Below are positions 1 through 6,075 of a stretch of 7,103 bases of DNA, piece after piece. How positions within the stretch are numbered: the first letter of the stretch is position 1; each line of letters starts with the position of its first letter. Both the position numbers and the translations under genes were made by a program. The notes under the pieces are model-generated. The model did not search any database. It was not told the DNA's origin and saw only the letters and a program-made list of their open reading frames with translations. Source of the DNA: an uncultured Bacteroidota bacterium (GTDB lineage Bacteria; Bacteroidota; Bacteroidia; Chitinophagales; Saprospiraceae); contig CALEIL010000350.1 of NCBI GenBank assembly GCA_937876435.1, positions 1 to 7,103 on the forward strand, written 5' to 3'.

Positions 1-1312
1 GTTTGAGCATAACCAGTACGGTGAAGAGGGCCCAGTTGGGATTTTGAAACCCCGCGAACTGAACAATGAAATAGGCCGTCATGGCTGTAACCATGACTCT
101 CAGGGCGTATCTGAAATAGCCAGAGCTAAAGGTCAGGTGGCTTTTGAGCTGTTCTATTCGGAGCCGGTCCCTGGTCTCAAAGTGACGGAGGTCCTTATCT
201 TTGATTTCTAACCGGCTCGATTTAGGTTTGCCTTCCAGAATCATGATCATATATTCCAAGGTATCCATCTGTCTTTCGATGTACAACTGGATGGGTTTGT
301 AGGCGTGATAGATGTCACCGGAAACTTGCCTGGAATCGAGATTTTGTCTCATTTGTTCCAGTTCATTTTTCACTTCCCCGTTCTTCTTTTTAAGTTCTGA
401 CCGGATTTGAAGAAGATCCTTCATGTGGACCTCATGATTCAGATAATCTGCCATCATTTTGAGGATATCGGCAATGGATCCGTTCATATCCTGGAATAAT
501 TTATTGATCACAGAGTCTTCTAATATTTCTGTTGTTTGCTGTAATCTCCAGGAGGTGGCCATCGCTTCATCAAATAGATCGATCAGGGAGGCAAAGAAAT
601 ATAACATGCGGCCCATGCGGCTGTTGGTATGGCGGGAATAATCAAAATCCTTCATCAACATTGCGCGTACTTTTTCATGGGCATCGGTCAGGGATGCCTG
701 CTTTTGGGCAAGATCCAGAACGATAAGATCCCGGTCAAAATCGGGATCAAACAAATGGCTCCGGGTAATAAAATATTCGGACGTATGGACCAGGACGTCG
801 ATGACCCTGCGAGTAACCTGCACGGGTCTTTGGATAAAATGCATCAGAGCGGCAAAAGCCATATACCACGCTCCCCCCGCAAACAATAATAGAGCAGTAT
901 GAAAGATTTCAGCAAGATCACTGAGCGTCGAGGCAAAACTCAAGGACAGCATGATCGCCAGATTGGACATAAACGCGACCTTCCCAAAATGATAACTAAA
1001 GGGTGCCAAAAAACTTATCAGGAATATCAAACCAGCCAGAATAGAATACAAGAGGTAAGGGTAAGGGTAGGCCAATGAAATAGACATAAAAACCAGGGGC
1101 GTGGCGATCAGTGAAAAGGCCATCAGACGAAGTTTTCGCGGCAGCTCAGCCGGGATGTCGATTCCGGAAACGTAGGTGGAACCGATCATGATCAGGAGTC
1201 CTTCTTTGGGAAAACCCAAAAAAGTCAACAAAAACAATGGAATTCCTCCGCCCAGCACGATCCGCAGTCCAAACTCTGTATCTTCTTCCCGGAAAAACTT
1301 ACGAATGTTCAT
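1..1312 (-). CDS. FUSC/YccS-like inner-membrane protein, 3' end cut off by window
   Basis: About 437 codons are readable from the ATG at 1312 to the window edge with no stop, so the C-terminus is missing. Hydrophobic segments occupy roughly residues 16-50, 62-105 and 112-160. A long charged, helix-rich soluble stretch follows (about 165-395) with heptad-like stretches around 295-360. A second hydrophobic block begins near 400 with the FUSC-like pattern of a YF-RYALR turn, then a membrane helix and NPNWALFTVLVML. Membrane - cytosolic - membrane is the layout of YccS/YhfK and fusaric-acid-resistance (FUSC) proteins, which usually run to about 700 residues, so roughly 60% is present. FUSC proteins are linked to efflux of aromatic acids; the substrate here cannot be inferred. 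The ATG was chosen because the family N-terminus follows directly and a TAnnTTTG element lies about 25 bp upstream. It is transcribed divergently from the MmcQ-like gene. Confidence 0.8.
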   Translation of the reverse strand, partial: MNIRKFFREEDTEFGLRIVLGGGIPLFLLTFLGFPKEGLLIMIGSTYVSGIDIPAELPRKLRLMAFSLIATPLVFMSISLAYPYPYLLYSILAGLIFLISFLAPFSYHFGKVAFMSNLAIMLSLSFASTLSDLAEIFHTALLLFAGGAWYMAFAALMHFIQRPVQVTRRVIDVLVHTSEYFITRSHLFDPDFDRDLIVLDLAQKQASLTDAHEKVRAMLMKDFDYSRHTNSRMGRMLYFFASLIDLFDEAMATSWRLQQTTEILEDSVINKLFQDMNGSIADILKMMADYLNHEVHMKDLLQIRSELKKKNGEVKNELEQMRQNLDSRQVSGDIYHAYKPIQLYIERQMDTLEYMIMILEGKPKSSRLEIKDKDLRHFETRDRLRIEQLKSHLTFSSGYFRYALRVMVTAMTAYFIVQFAGFQNPNWALFTVLVMLK

Positions 1313-1337
1313 CGAATTCAATTGCTGTTTGATACTA

Positions 1338-1345
1338 CAAAGATA
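1338..1345 (-). promoter_or_regulatory. Candidate -7 element (TATCTTTG) for the FUSC gene
   Basis: On the minus strand TATCTTTG matches the Bacteroidota -7 consensus TAnnTTTG exactly. It would place the transcript start near 1333, about 20 nt before the ATG at 1312. No good -33 TTG lies at the usual 17-23 bp distance (the nearest is about 24 bp away), so this is an inference from one half-site. Confidence 0.4.
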
Positions 1346-1408
1346 CCTGAAGAAAAACGGTTATATTTACAAGCATTGCATCGACTTTTAAAAAGTAAGA
1401 TTAATTTA

Positions 1409-1756
1409 ATGGACATCGAAATCTTTCGCGATTATTGCTTATCCCTGCCGGGGACATCGGAATCTATGCCCTTTGGTCCCAATACGCTCGTTTTTAAGGT
1501 CGGGAGTAAAATGTTTGCTTTGACCGACATCGACAACTTTGAGTCCGTCAATCTCAAGTGTGATCCTGAGCAAGCGATTGAACTCCGGGCGCGGTATCCG
1601 GAGGTGAAACCCGGATATCATATGAACAAACGGCATTGGAATACCATCGAGATCAGTCCCCGGATAAGTAAACAACAATACCTGGAATGGACCAGGGAAT
1701 CGTACGATCTGGTATATGCGAAGTTGCCGGGGAAAGAAAAAGCATTGATAAAGTAA
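1409..1756 (+). CDS. MmcQ/YjbR family protein
   Basis: The product has 115 residues, the usual size for this small alpha/beta family of unknown biochemical role (some members are annotated as DNA-binding, on thin evidence). Family features are visible: the opening MDIEIFRDYCLSLPGTSE, then PFGPNTLVFKVGSKMFAL (about 23-40), the LKCDPEQAIELR segment (about 50-61), and PGYHMNKRHWNTIEI (about 69-83) with its conserved histidine, lysine and tryptophan. An in-frame ATG at 1322 would add 29 residues, but these do not resemble the family and would run through the divergent promoter region, so the start at 1409 is preferred. There is no clear ribosome binding site, as is common in Bacteroidota. It stands alone: the FUSC gene is divergent and the next gene downstream converges on it. 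Confidence 0.85.
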   Translation: MDIEIFRDYCLSLPGTSESMPFGPNTLVFKVGSKMFALTDIDNFESVNLKCDPEQAIELRARYPEVKPGYHMNKRHWNTIEISPRISKQQYLEWTRESYDLVYAKLPGKEKALIK

Positions 1757-1996
1757 TACAAAGGTAGCGTAGCTTCTGACATAGGAACCCGCATTGTCCA
1801 ACAGGGTATGGAGAGCGGTACTTGCGTCCTGTGTGCTCAGAAGTTTACCCGGAGCAGGTTGGGGTGGCCAGGGCAGGTATCCAGTGAATTATGTACCTGG
1901 AAACGATGACGTTTAGTGGTTGGGGGCGTTTGAATATTATGAGGTAAGCTCCTGAACCTCCTAAACCAAACCATCAAAGATTTACCAGAAGGTCGG
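1757..1996. other. Convergent intergenic stretch, no gene seen
   Basis: These 240 bp separate the ends of the MmcQ-like gene and the aminotransferase gene. I find no convincing coding sequence and no strong terminator. Short weak inverted repeats exist (GAGGT...ACCTC near 1940-1960, and AGGTC-GGTCA-GACCT at 1990-2004, which overlaps the aminotransferase stop codon), but neither is followed by a T-run on the needed strand. Confidence 0.5.
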
Positions 1997-2911
1997 TCAG
2001 ACCTGGAGTTCCTTGATATTGGTACACAATTCCGGAATAAGCTGGTGAAATCGATCGTTGATTTTTTCAAATAGGGCTTTTCCTTTTTCAAAATCTATGC
2101 TTCGTCCGTCGATTTCCACGATCGGGGTCAATTCCCCCATAGTGCCTGTTGCAAAAACCCCATCGGAGGTATAGAACTCAGTGAGGCTTAGATTTTGCCC
2201 GAAGCATGGAATCTCCAGATCCCGGCAGCACCTCATAGTCAGTTTGCGGGTAATTCCGGGTAGGCAGGCGTGGGGATGTGGGGTGAATACCTGACCATCC
2301 CTGATCAGAAAAACATTGGTGCCATTGAGTTCGGCAACGAATCCCTGCGTGTCCAGCATCAAACCGGCATCGACGCCGGCCACGTTGGCCTGAATTTTGG
2401 CGAGGATATTGTTGAGCAGATTGCTGTGGTGGATCTTGGAATCCAGGTGAAGGGGAGAATTTCGCATTACCGAGGTACTGATGACACGGATACCCGCCTC
2501 GTTGTTGTATACAGGTGGTTTCCACTCCGCCAGCACGATGAGGCAGGGGCCCGATTGATTGAGCCGGGGATCCATTCCGCTGGTGATTTTTACACCCCTG
2601 GTCAGAGTCAGTCTGATGTGCACATCGCTCGTCATCTCATTGGCTGTCAGGGTTTGATATATGGCGCGTCGGATAAAAGATCGATCAGGAATGGAGTTAA
2701 AAGCCAGTGCTTTGGCAGAATTCATAAGTCTGTCCACGTGGAAATCCAAAGCAAAGACCCCGTTCTGATATACCCTGATTCCTTCCCACACCGCATCTCC
2801 TCCCTGGACACTGCTGTCAAACACGGATACTTTAGCTTCCTTTCGGTGTTTCAGGCCGTCACCGACCCAAATTTGAATATTTTCATTCCGGGGATCAAAT
2901 TGTTGCAACAT
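1997..2911 (-). CDS. Class IV (fold-type IV) PLP aminotransferase, branched-chain/D-amino-acid aminotransferase-like
   Basis: The product is 304 residues, normal for the IlvE/Dat superfamily, which moves amino groups between amino acids and 2-oxo acids using pyridoxal phosphate. Visible landmarks are KVSVFDSSVQGGDAVWEGIRVY (about 27-48), HVDRL with the phosphate-binding arginine R61, LDSKIHHSNLLNNILAK (156-172) containing the likely PLP lysine K159, LMLDTQGFVAELNGTNVF (184-201) with E194 in the pyridine-nitrogen position, LPGITR (217-222) and TGTMGELTPI (255-264). It most resembles the subgroup with a KIHH(N/S)N lysine region, which I recall from plant branched-chain-aminotransferase-like fusion proteins, so classical IlvE function should not be assumed. 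Its ATG lies 3 nt after the stop of the sulfotransferase-like gene, in the same frame, so translation is probably coupled. Substrate is unknown. Confidence 0.9.
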   Translation of the reverse strand: MLQQFDPRNENIQIWVGDGLKHRKEAKVSVFDSSVQGGDAVWEGIRVYQNGVFALDFHVDRLMNSAKALAFNSIPDRSFIRRAIYQTLTANEMTSDVHIRLTLTRGVKITSGMDPRLNQSGPCLIVLAEWKPPVYNNEAGIRVISTSVMRNSPLHLDSKIHHSNLLNNILAKIQANVAGVDAGLMLDTQGFVAELNGTNVFLIRDGQVFTPHPHACLPGITRKLTMRCCRDLEIPCFGQNLSLTEFYTSDGVFATGTMGELTPIVEIDGRSIDFEKGKALFEKINDRFHQLIPELCTNIKELQV

Positions 2912-2914
2912 GTT

Positions 2915-3628
2915 TCATTTTTTAATCTGGTCAGAAAGATACTGATAATCCACCATACAGGCATCGAACAGCGGCATCAGATAACCGGGGAGCTCGACCT
3001 GATCTACTTCCCTGGGCGCACTAAATTCTGAAGAACCCCAGACACTTCTGTACCAGTAGGGCGCCCAGCAACCGTCGAATGGCTTTGATCCTGCGGGCCA
3101 GTGGAGCATATCTTTTTGGAAATCGATGACCAGATAGTGGCATAATCCGGTCAATTCCTTTTCGGGATCGAGAAGCAGATGATGGGAATCAATGACGTAG
3201 GGATCGTGCCCTTGCGATACGAGAATATCGTACAGTTTTCGTTGTCGGGTTGTTCCCAGCGCATCGAGGTCTGGATGTGATATGACCCTGGTAAAGGAAA
3301 ATATGTGCAATCGTGGATGTCTGATCAGGAAGCAATGCTTCCAGTCGGACATCAAAAGCAAGTCCTCTTTGCGAATATGATGAGCCATGTTTTTCACAAA
3401 AACCACCGGATATCTGGATTCCAATTCCCTGAGATGCCCAAATACTTCTTCTCGATCGATGGGTTGACTTCTGAGAATTTCCTCCCTCCCCGGATGGTCC
3501 TTCCCAGATTCTTTCAAATAACAGGCATAAAAGGGTTCATCCACCGGAAAAATTTCACTGTGTTGCGCCGTGCTGTACATGAGGGCGGTGGATACGTTCC
3601 GGGGACTGGCTATAAGGTGTATGATCAT
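2915..3628 (-). CDS. Sulfotransferase-like P-loop protein, operon partner of the aminotransferase
   Basis: The 237-residue product starts with a strand and loop, IIHLIASPRNVSTALMYS (2-19), at the place of the 5'-phosphosulfate (PAPS) binding loop of sulfotransferases. VDEPFYACYL (29-38) follows. The LIRHPRLHIFSFTRV segment (101-115) matches the 3'-phosphate-binding arginine...serine region. WAPYWYRSVWGSSEFSAP (188-205) is a C-terminal signature I associate with this subfamily. Whether it transfers sulfate or only uses the fold is not known to me; the biochemical role is open. It is first in a two-gene leftward operon with the aminotransferase. The start at 3628 is the only one giving a complete first strand before the loop. 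In plants I recall this domain fused to the N-terminus of the same type of aminotransferase. Confidence 0.8.
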   Translation of the reverse strand: MIIHLIASPRNVSTALMYSTAQHSEIFPVDEPFYACYLKESGKDHPGREEILRSQPIDREEVFGHLRELESRYPVVFVKNMAHHIRKEDLLLMSDWKHCFLIRHPRLHIFSFTRVISHPDLDALGTTRQRKLYDILVSQGHDPYVIDSHHLLLDPEKELTGLCHYLVIDFQKDMLHWPAGSKPFDGCWAPYWYRSVWGSSEFSAPREVDQVELPGYLMPLFDACMVDYQYLSDQIKK

Positions 3629-3679
3629 GAAGAAAAATTTACGATAATGATCTTAGAAATTTCATTTCGAAAATACAGA

Positions 3680-3687
3680 TATATTTC
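3680..3687 (+). promoter_or_regulatory. Weak candidate -7 element (TATATTTC) for the TRIC-like gene
   Basis: TATATTTC differs from TAnnTTTG only in the last base and lies about 33 bp before the ATG at 3721. No TTG sits at the right distance upstream. The 92-bp AT-rich gap 3629-3720 must hold the promoters of both divergent units; I see no convincing element for the leftward one. Confidence 0.25.
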
Positions 3688-3720
3688 GACCTTTGTTAAT
3701 AGACTATTTCAAATCGTAGT

Positions 3721-4329
3721 ATGGATTCCATTCTGGTCAGTTATCTGGACAACTTCGGCACCTTTGCCTTTGCCATGAGTGGTACCCTGGCGGCATTGAA
3801 CAAGCGATTTGATTATTTCGGGGCCCTGGTAGTGGCTTTTGTGACTGCGACGGGTGGTGGTACATTGCGCGATTTGTTGATGGATGCCACTCCGGTTTTC
3901 TGGATCGAGGCTACGCATTACTTTATTTACATTTTGGCGGGTTTCCTCCTGGCTGTATTATTCCAGACCCGGCTGTTGCGGTTCAACAGGACGCTGTTTG
4001 TTTTTGACACCATCGGCATCTCAATATTTACCATCATCGGTCTGGAGAAAACCCTCAATCTGGGGTTTACGCCGTTTATTGCGATCAACATGGGTGTGAT
4101 GTCTGCCGTGGTTGGCGGTGTGATACGCGATGTCCTCACCAACATCCAGCCCCTTATTTTCCGAAAGGAAATCTACGCCCTGGCCTGCTATGCCGGGGGA
4201 TTGGTTTATCTGATCCTAAAAAATACCGGATTCTCTCCGGTGCTCAATATTTTTCTAACTATATTTTTGATTATATTGATCCGCCATATTGCGATAAAAA
4301 GGCACTGGACCATTTCGCCACACTCATGA
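3721..4329 (+). CDS. TRIC channel / UPF0126 family membrane protein (YadS/YicG-like)
   Basis: The product has 202 residues, the standard length for this family. It consists of two similar three-helix halves followed by a last helix. Each half carries the family signature: ATGGGTLRDLL at 43-53 and AVVGGVIRDVL at 129-139. The GGG and GG breaks in the second helix of each half are known in TRIC structures to form the ion path. FAMSGTLAALNK (17-28) and DTIGISIFTIIGLEK (96-110) are the equivalent first helices of the two halves. Bacterial and archaeal TRIC proteins form trimeric cation channels in the inner membrane; some bacterial relatives have been linked to glycine transport, so the exact substrate stays open. 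The very basic tail (RHIAIKRH) is probably cytosolic. The gene stands alone, divergent from the sulfotransferase-aminotransferase operon. Confidence 0.92.
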   Translation: MDSILVSYLDNFGTFAFAMSGTLAALNKRFDYFGALVVAFVTATGGGTLRDLLMDATPVFWIEATHYFIYILAGFLLAVLFQTRLLRFNRTLFVFDTIGISIFTIIGLEKTLNLGFTPFIAINMGVMSAVVGGVIRDVLTNIQPLIFRKEIYALACYAGGLVYLILKNTGFSPVLNIFLTIFLIILIRHIAIKRHWTISPHS

Positions 4330-4418
4330 TGCAGTACTTAGTTGGTAGAACTTAGATATTAGAGATGTGAGTCTACCTGTACCAGGCAGGCAGAAAGAGA
4401 TTTTCGAGCCAAATTTTA

Positions 4419-4467
4419 CAGCGAACAGCGAACAGCCAGTAGCCAACAGTCGATAGCTGACAACCGA
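4419..4467. repeat. Seven degenerate 7-bp repeats (CAGCGAA-like)
   Basis: Reading in steps of seven gives CAGCGAA, CAGCGAA, CAGCCAG, TAGCCAA, CAGTCGA, TAGCTGA, CAACCGA, i.e. roughly YARYNRR with no spacers. The array is intergenic, ending 42 bp before the SGNH hydrolase ATG. The rest of the 180-bp gap (4330-4418, 4468-4509) shows no gene; a short CCTG-TAC-CAGG hairpin sits near 4377-4387. Confidence 0.75.
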
Positions 4468-4509
4468 CAAATTTATTTTTAATTCAATATTATAAAAATC
4501 AAACTACAT

Positions 4510-5250
4510 ATGGAACGACGCGAATTTCTTCAATTATCAACTACAGCTACCTTGTTGCCGATATTACCCCAAACCCTGACTACAGAATCAGAACCTTCCC
4601 CTCAGGACAGAGACCGGACGGTTATCCTTTTCCAGGGTGACTCTATCACCGATGCAGGCAGAAGCAAGGATAGTCAGTTGCCGGACAAGGCAGTGGGATT
4701 GGGCCACGGTTATGCTTTTCTGGCCGCGGCACAGTTGCATGAGCGATACCCTTCCCTTCACCCGACCGTATTCAATCGCGGCATCAGTGGACATAAGGTA
4801 TTTCAACTGGCCGATCGTTGGGATGTGGATGCGCTGGAACTGGAACCCGATGTGATCAGCATCCTGATCGGGGTCAACGATCACTGGCATTCGCTGAATG
4901 ATTATCCGGGTACACCAGAAACGTACCGGCGGGATTACGATGCTTTGCTGGAGCGAACGGTCAATGCCAGGCCTGACACACCTCTGATCATATGTGAGCC
5001 CTTTGTTTTGCTGGAAGGCACCGCGATCCAACGGGAAAAGTGGGTTCCGGTCTTTGATGAGTATCGCGCAGCCTCCAGGGAATTGGCTAAAAAGTACGAT
5101 GCGGAATTCGTCCCGTTCCAATCCATCTTTGACAAAGCGCTGAACCGGGCACCCACGTCATACTGGGCACCCGATGGCGTACATCCCAGCCTGGCAGGTG
5201 CTCAATTGATGGCTGACCACTGGATGAAGGCGTTTAAAAAGGTGGTTTAG
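4510..5250 (+). CDS. Exported SGNH/GDSL-family hydrolase with Tat-type signal
   Basis: The 246-residue product has all four SGNH blocks. FQGDSITDAG (41-50) carries nucleophile S45; NRGISG (89-94) carries the block II glycine; ILIGVND (118-124) carries the block III N123; APDGVHPS (220-227) supplies D222 and H225 of the triad. Such enzymes are esterases or lipases acting on acyl or acetyl esters, often carbohydrate O-acetyl groups. The subtype resembles the rhamnogalacturonan-acetylesterase/acylhydrolase-like GDSL proteins of Bacteroidota, but the substrate cannot be read from sequence. The N-terminus MERREFLQLSTTATLLPILP has an RREFL twin-arginine motif followed by a short hydrophobic stretch, which points to Tat export of a folded enzyme; no lipobox cysteine is present. 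The ATG at 4510 gives the signal its normal form. It is monocistronic, with repeat arrays on both sides. Confidence 0.9.
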   Translation: MERREFLQLSTTATLLPILPQTLTTESEPSPQDRDRTVILFQGDSITDAGRSKDSQLPDKAVGLGHGYAFLAAAQLHERYPSLHPTVFNRGISGHKVFQLADRWDVDALELEPDVISILIGVNDHWHSLNDYPGTPETYRRDYDALLERTVNARPDTPLIICEPFVLLEGTAIQREKWVPVFDEYRAASRELAKKYDAEFVPFQSIFDKALNRAPTSYWAPDGVHPSLAGAQLMADHWMKAFKKVV

Positions 5251-5268
5251 TTTTTAGTATGTTACTTT

Positions 5269-5328
5269 TCAGTGGTCAGTGTGTCAGTGATCAGTTGCCG
5301 GTGTGTGAGTGGCGAGGGTGTGAATGAG
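5269..5328. repeat. Degenerate 7-8 bp repeats (TCAGTGG-like)
   Basis: Consecutive units read TCAGTGG, TCAGTGTG, TCAGTGA, TCAGTTG, CCGGTGTG, TGAGTGG, CGAGGGTG, TGAATGAG. On the minus strand these are CAACTGA/CCACTGA-type units, similar to the CAACCGA/TAGCTGA end of the array at 4419-4467 but inverted. The array begins 18 bp after the hydrolase stop codon and decays into GT-rich sequence to the right. Confidence 0.65.
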
Positions 5329-5354
5329 TGTGTGTTTGGGGGTGAATGAGATCC

Positions 5355-5392
5355 CCGGAGAGCCGCACGGCCCCACGGCGTATGCCCTCCGG
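5355..5392. repeat. GC-rich REP-like hairpin
   Basis: CCGGAG (5355-5360) pairs with CTCCGG (5387-5392). Inside it GCCG (5362-5365) can pair with CGGC (5376-5379). It is an island of high GC at the edge of an AT-rich region. It has no following T-run, so it is not a typical intrinsic terminator. It could be an extragenic palindrome or a recombination scar. Confidence 0.45.
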
Positions 5393-5493
5393 CAAATTCC
5401 GCAGACGTTTACTGAGAACCTGTCGATATATACGTAAATTTTGATCACGGAATCATATGATTTAGGGATTTCTTACCTCTTAACTTGATAGGA

Positions 5494-5523
5494 TTGTAGG
5501 GGCAAAGATGGAATGTATCTTTC
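5494..5523 (+). promoter_or_regulatory. Possible Bacteroidota promoter inside the intergenic region
   Basis: TTG (5494-5496), a 19-bp spacer, then TATCTTTC (5516-5523), one mismatch from TAnnTTTG. Transcription would start near 5530 and give either a leader of about 300 nt ahead of the peptide gene or a small RNA. Chance matches are easy in AT-rich DNA. Confidence 0.25.
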
Positions 5524-5683
5524 GATCTAAAATCATTGGTTTCATATTTGTTAAATTTTATTTCTTTCCAATCTTCAAGCATACGGGACTTTTTGCCACA
5601 CCAAATTTAATGTGTAGTATTCTAATAACTAAAAGTGAGCCCAATGCTATAAGCAGAGCATGCTGCAGTAGAAGATTTATGCG

Positions 5684-5753
5684 AAAAATGATTAAAAATG
5701 ATTAAAAATGATTAAAATTGAGTAAAAATGATCAAAATTTTATAAAAATAATT
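5684..5753. repeat. Seven 10-bp A-tract repeats, probable curved DNA
   Basis: Units in register are AAAAATGATT three times, then AAAATTGAGT, AAAAATGATC, AAAATTTTAT and AAAAATAATT. Each begins with four or five A residues, and the 10-bp period is close to one helical turn, the arrangement known to bend DNA. The array ends about 38 bp before the candidate -33 box of the peptide gene. Confidence 0.8.
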
Positions 5754-5791
5754 ATCCAAATTTACAGTGATATTTTTCGATAGTCGTTTAA

Positions 5792-5821
5792 TTGGCGAAT
5801 TTATCGTGTTTTTTAAACTTT
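5792..5821 (+). promoter_or_regulatory. Candidate promoter of the small peptide gene
   Basis: TTG (5792-5794), a 19-bp spacer, and TAAACTTT (5814-5821), two mismatches from TAnnTTTG. The predicted start lies near 5828, leaving a leader of under 10 nt before the ATG at 5837, which is short. Spacing is right but the -7 match is poor. Confidence 0.3.
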
Positions 5822-5836
5822 ATAAATTGATTTTTT

Positions 5837-6067
5837 ATGAAAAAGTTATTAGTTTTCGGATCGTTTTTTCTGGTAAGTTTTGTGACAGGATTGGTTGGCC
5901 TTCAAAATGCCGATGCAGATACCTATGGCGGAGATGGATATGCTATAAGTTGTACAAGTGCAACATCCTGTGTAGACAATTATTCAACTGGGAAGGATCC
6001 AGTTGATCCATCGACAACCGTCTGCTGCCATGAGTTTGGATTGAAAACAGGTAAAGCCAAATTATGA
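5837..6067 (+). CDS. Small exported four-cysteine peptide, unknown family
   Basis: The 76-residue product begins MKKLLVFGSFFLVSFVTGLV, a clear Sec signal with a KK start and a hydrophobic core to about residue 22. NADA (24-27) gives an A-D-A cleavage site, leaving a mature peptide of about 49 residues. The mature part is rich in Gly, Ser, Thr and Asp, with cysteines at 39, 45, 63 and 64 (spacing C-X5-C-X17-CC), enough for two disulfides, and ends in the basic stretch KTGKAKL. A GG pair at 31-32 could be an alternative processing point but lacks a bacteriocin-type leader. The place in front of a beta-propeller lipoprotein gene resembles NVEALA-type peptides of Bacteroidota, but that motif is absent. 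I do not recognise the family. The signal peptide and neighbourhood make it likely a real gene. A hairpin follows 9 bp after the stop. Confidence 0.75.
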   Translation: MKKLLVFGSFFLVSFVTGLVGLQNADADTYGGDGYAISCTSATSCVDNYSTGKDPVDPSTTVCCHEFGLKTGKAKL

Positions 6068-6075
6068 TATGATGC

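Larger units (their letters stand above)
5251..5836. other. 586-bp intergenic region with repeats, hairpin and curved DNA
   Basis: I see no convincing gene. In order it holds: 7-8 bp GT-rich repeats (5269-5328), a nearly C-free strand (5300-5350), a GC-rich hairpin (5355-5392), a perfect 12-bp palindrome AATCATATGATT (5451-5462), a possible promoter (5494-5523), an AT-rich stretch with a 65-codon open frame (5508-5705) that looks like chance, a 10-bp A-tract ladder (5684-5753), and the candidate promoter of the small peptide gene. Composition shifts from moderate GC to very AT-rich between about 5400 and 5500. Confidence 0.6.

Noticed and set aside
459..889. Overlapping + strand open frames
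   Set aside because: They are shadows of the FUSC-family gene, which reads continuously on the minus strand through this region.
1322..1408. A 29-codon N-terminal extension of the MmcQ-like gene
   Set aside because: It does not resemble the family, whose usual N-terminus begins at 1409, and it overlaps the divergent promoter region.
1990..2004. Hairpin AGGTC-GGTCA-GACCT as terminator of the aminotransferase operon
   Set aside because: The stem is only 5 bp, overlaps the stop codon and has no T-run on the minus strand.
2270..3031. A 253-codon open frame on the + strand
   Set aside because: It lies opposite the aminotransferase and the end of the sulfotransferase-like gene, shows no family features, and the minus-strand genes have clear motifs throughout.
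4419..4467. Heptad repeats as a CRISPR array
   Set aside because: Units are 7 bp with no spacers and no cas genes are present.
4588..5121. A 177-codon frame on the minus strand
   Set aside because: It is antisense to the SGNH hydrolase, whose catalytic blocks are all intact on the + strand.
5508..5705. A 65-codon open frame in the AT-rich intergenic region
   Set aside because: The translation has no domain, odd composition and runs into the A-tract repeats; no ribosome binding site or neighbour context supports it.
5767..6006. A 79-codon frame overlapping the small peptide gene
   Set aside because: It is the shadow of the signal-peptide-bearing frame at 5837-6067, with no signal or motif of its own.
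5837..6067. Assignment of the small peptide to the NVEALA family
   Set aside because: Size and neighbour fit, but the Asn-Val-Glu-Ala-Leu-Ala motif after the signal peptide is absent; the region reads LQNADADTYGG.
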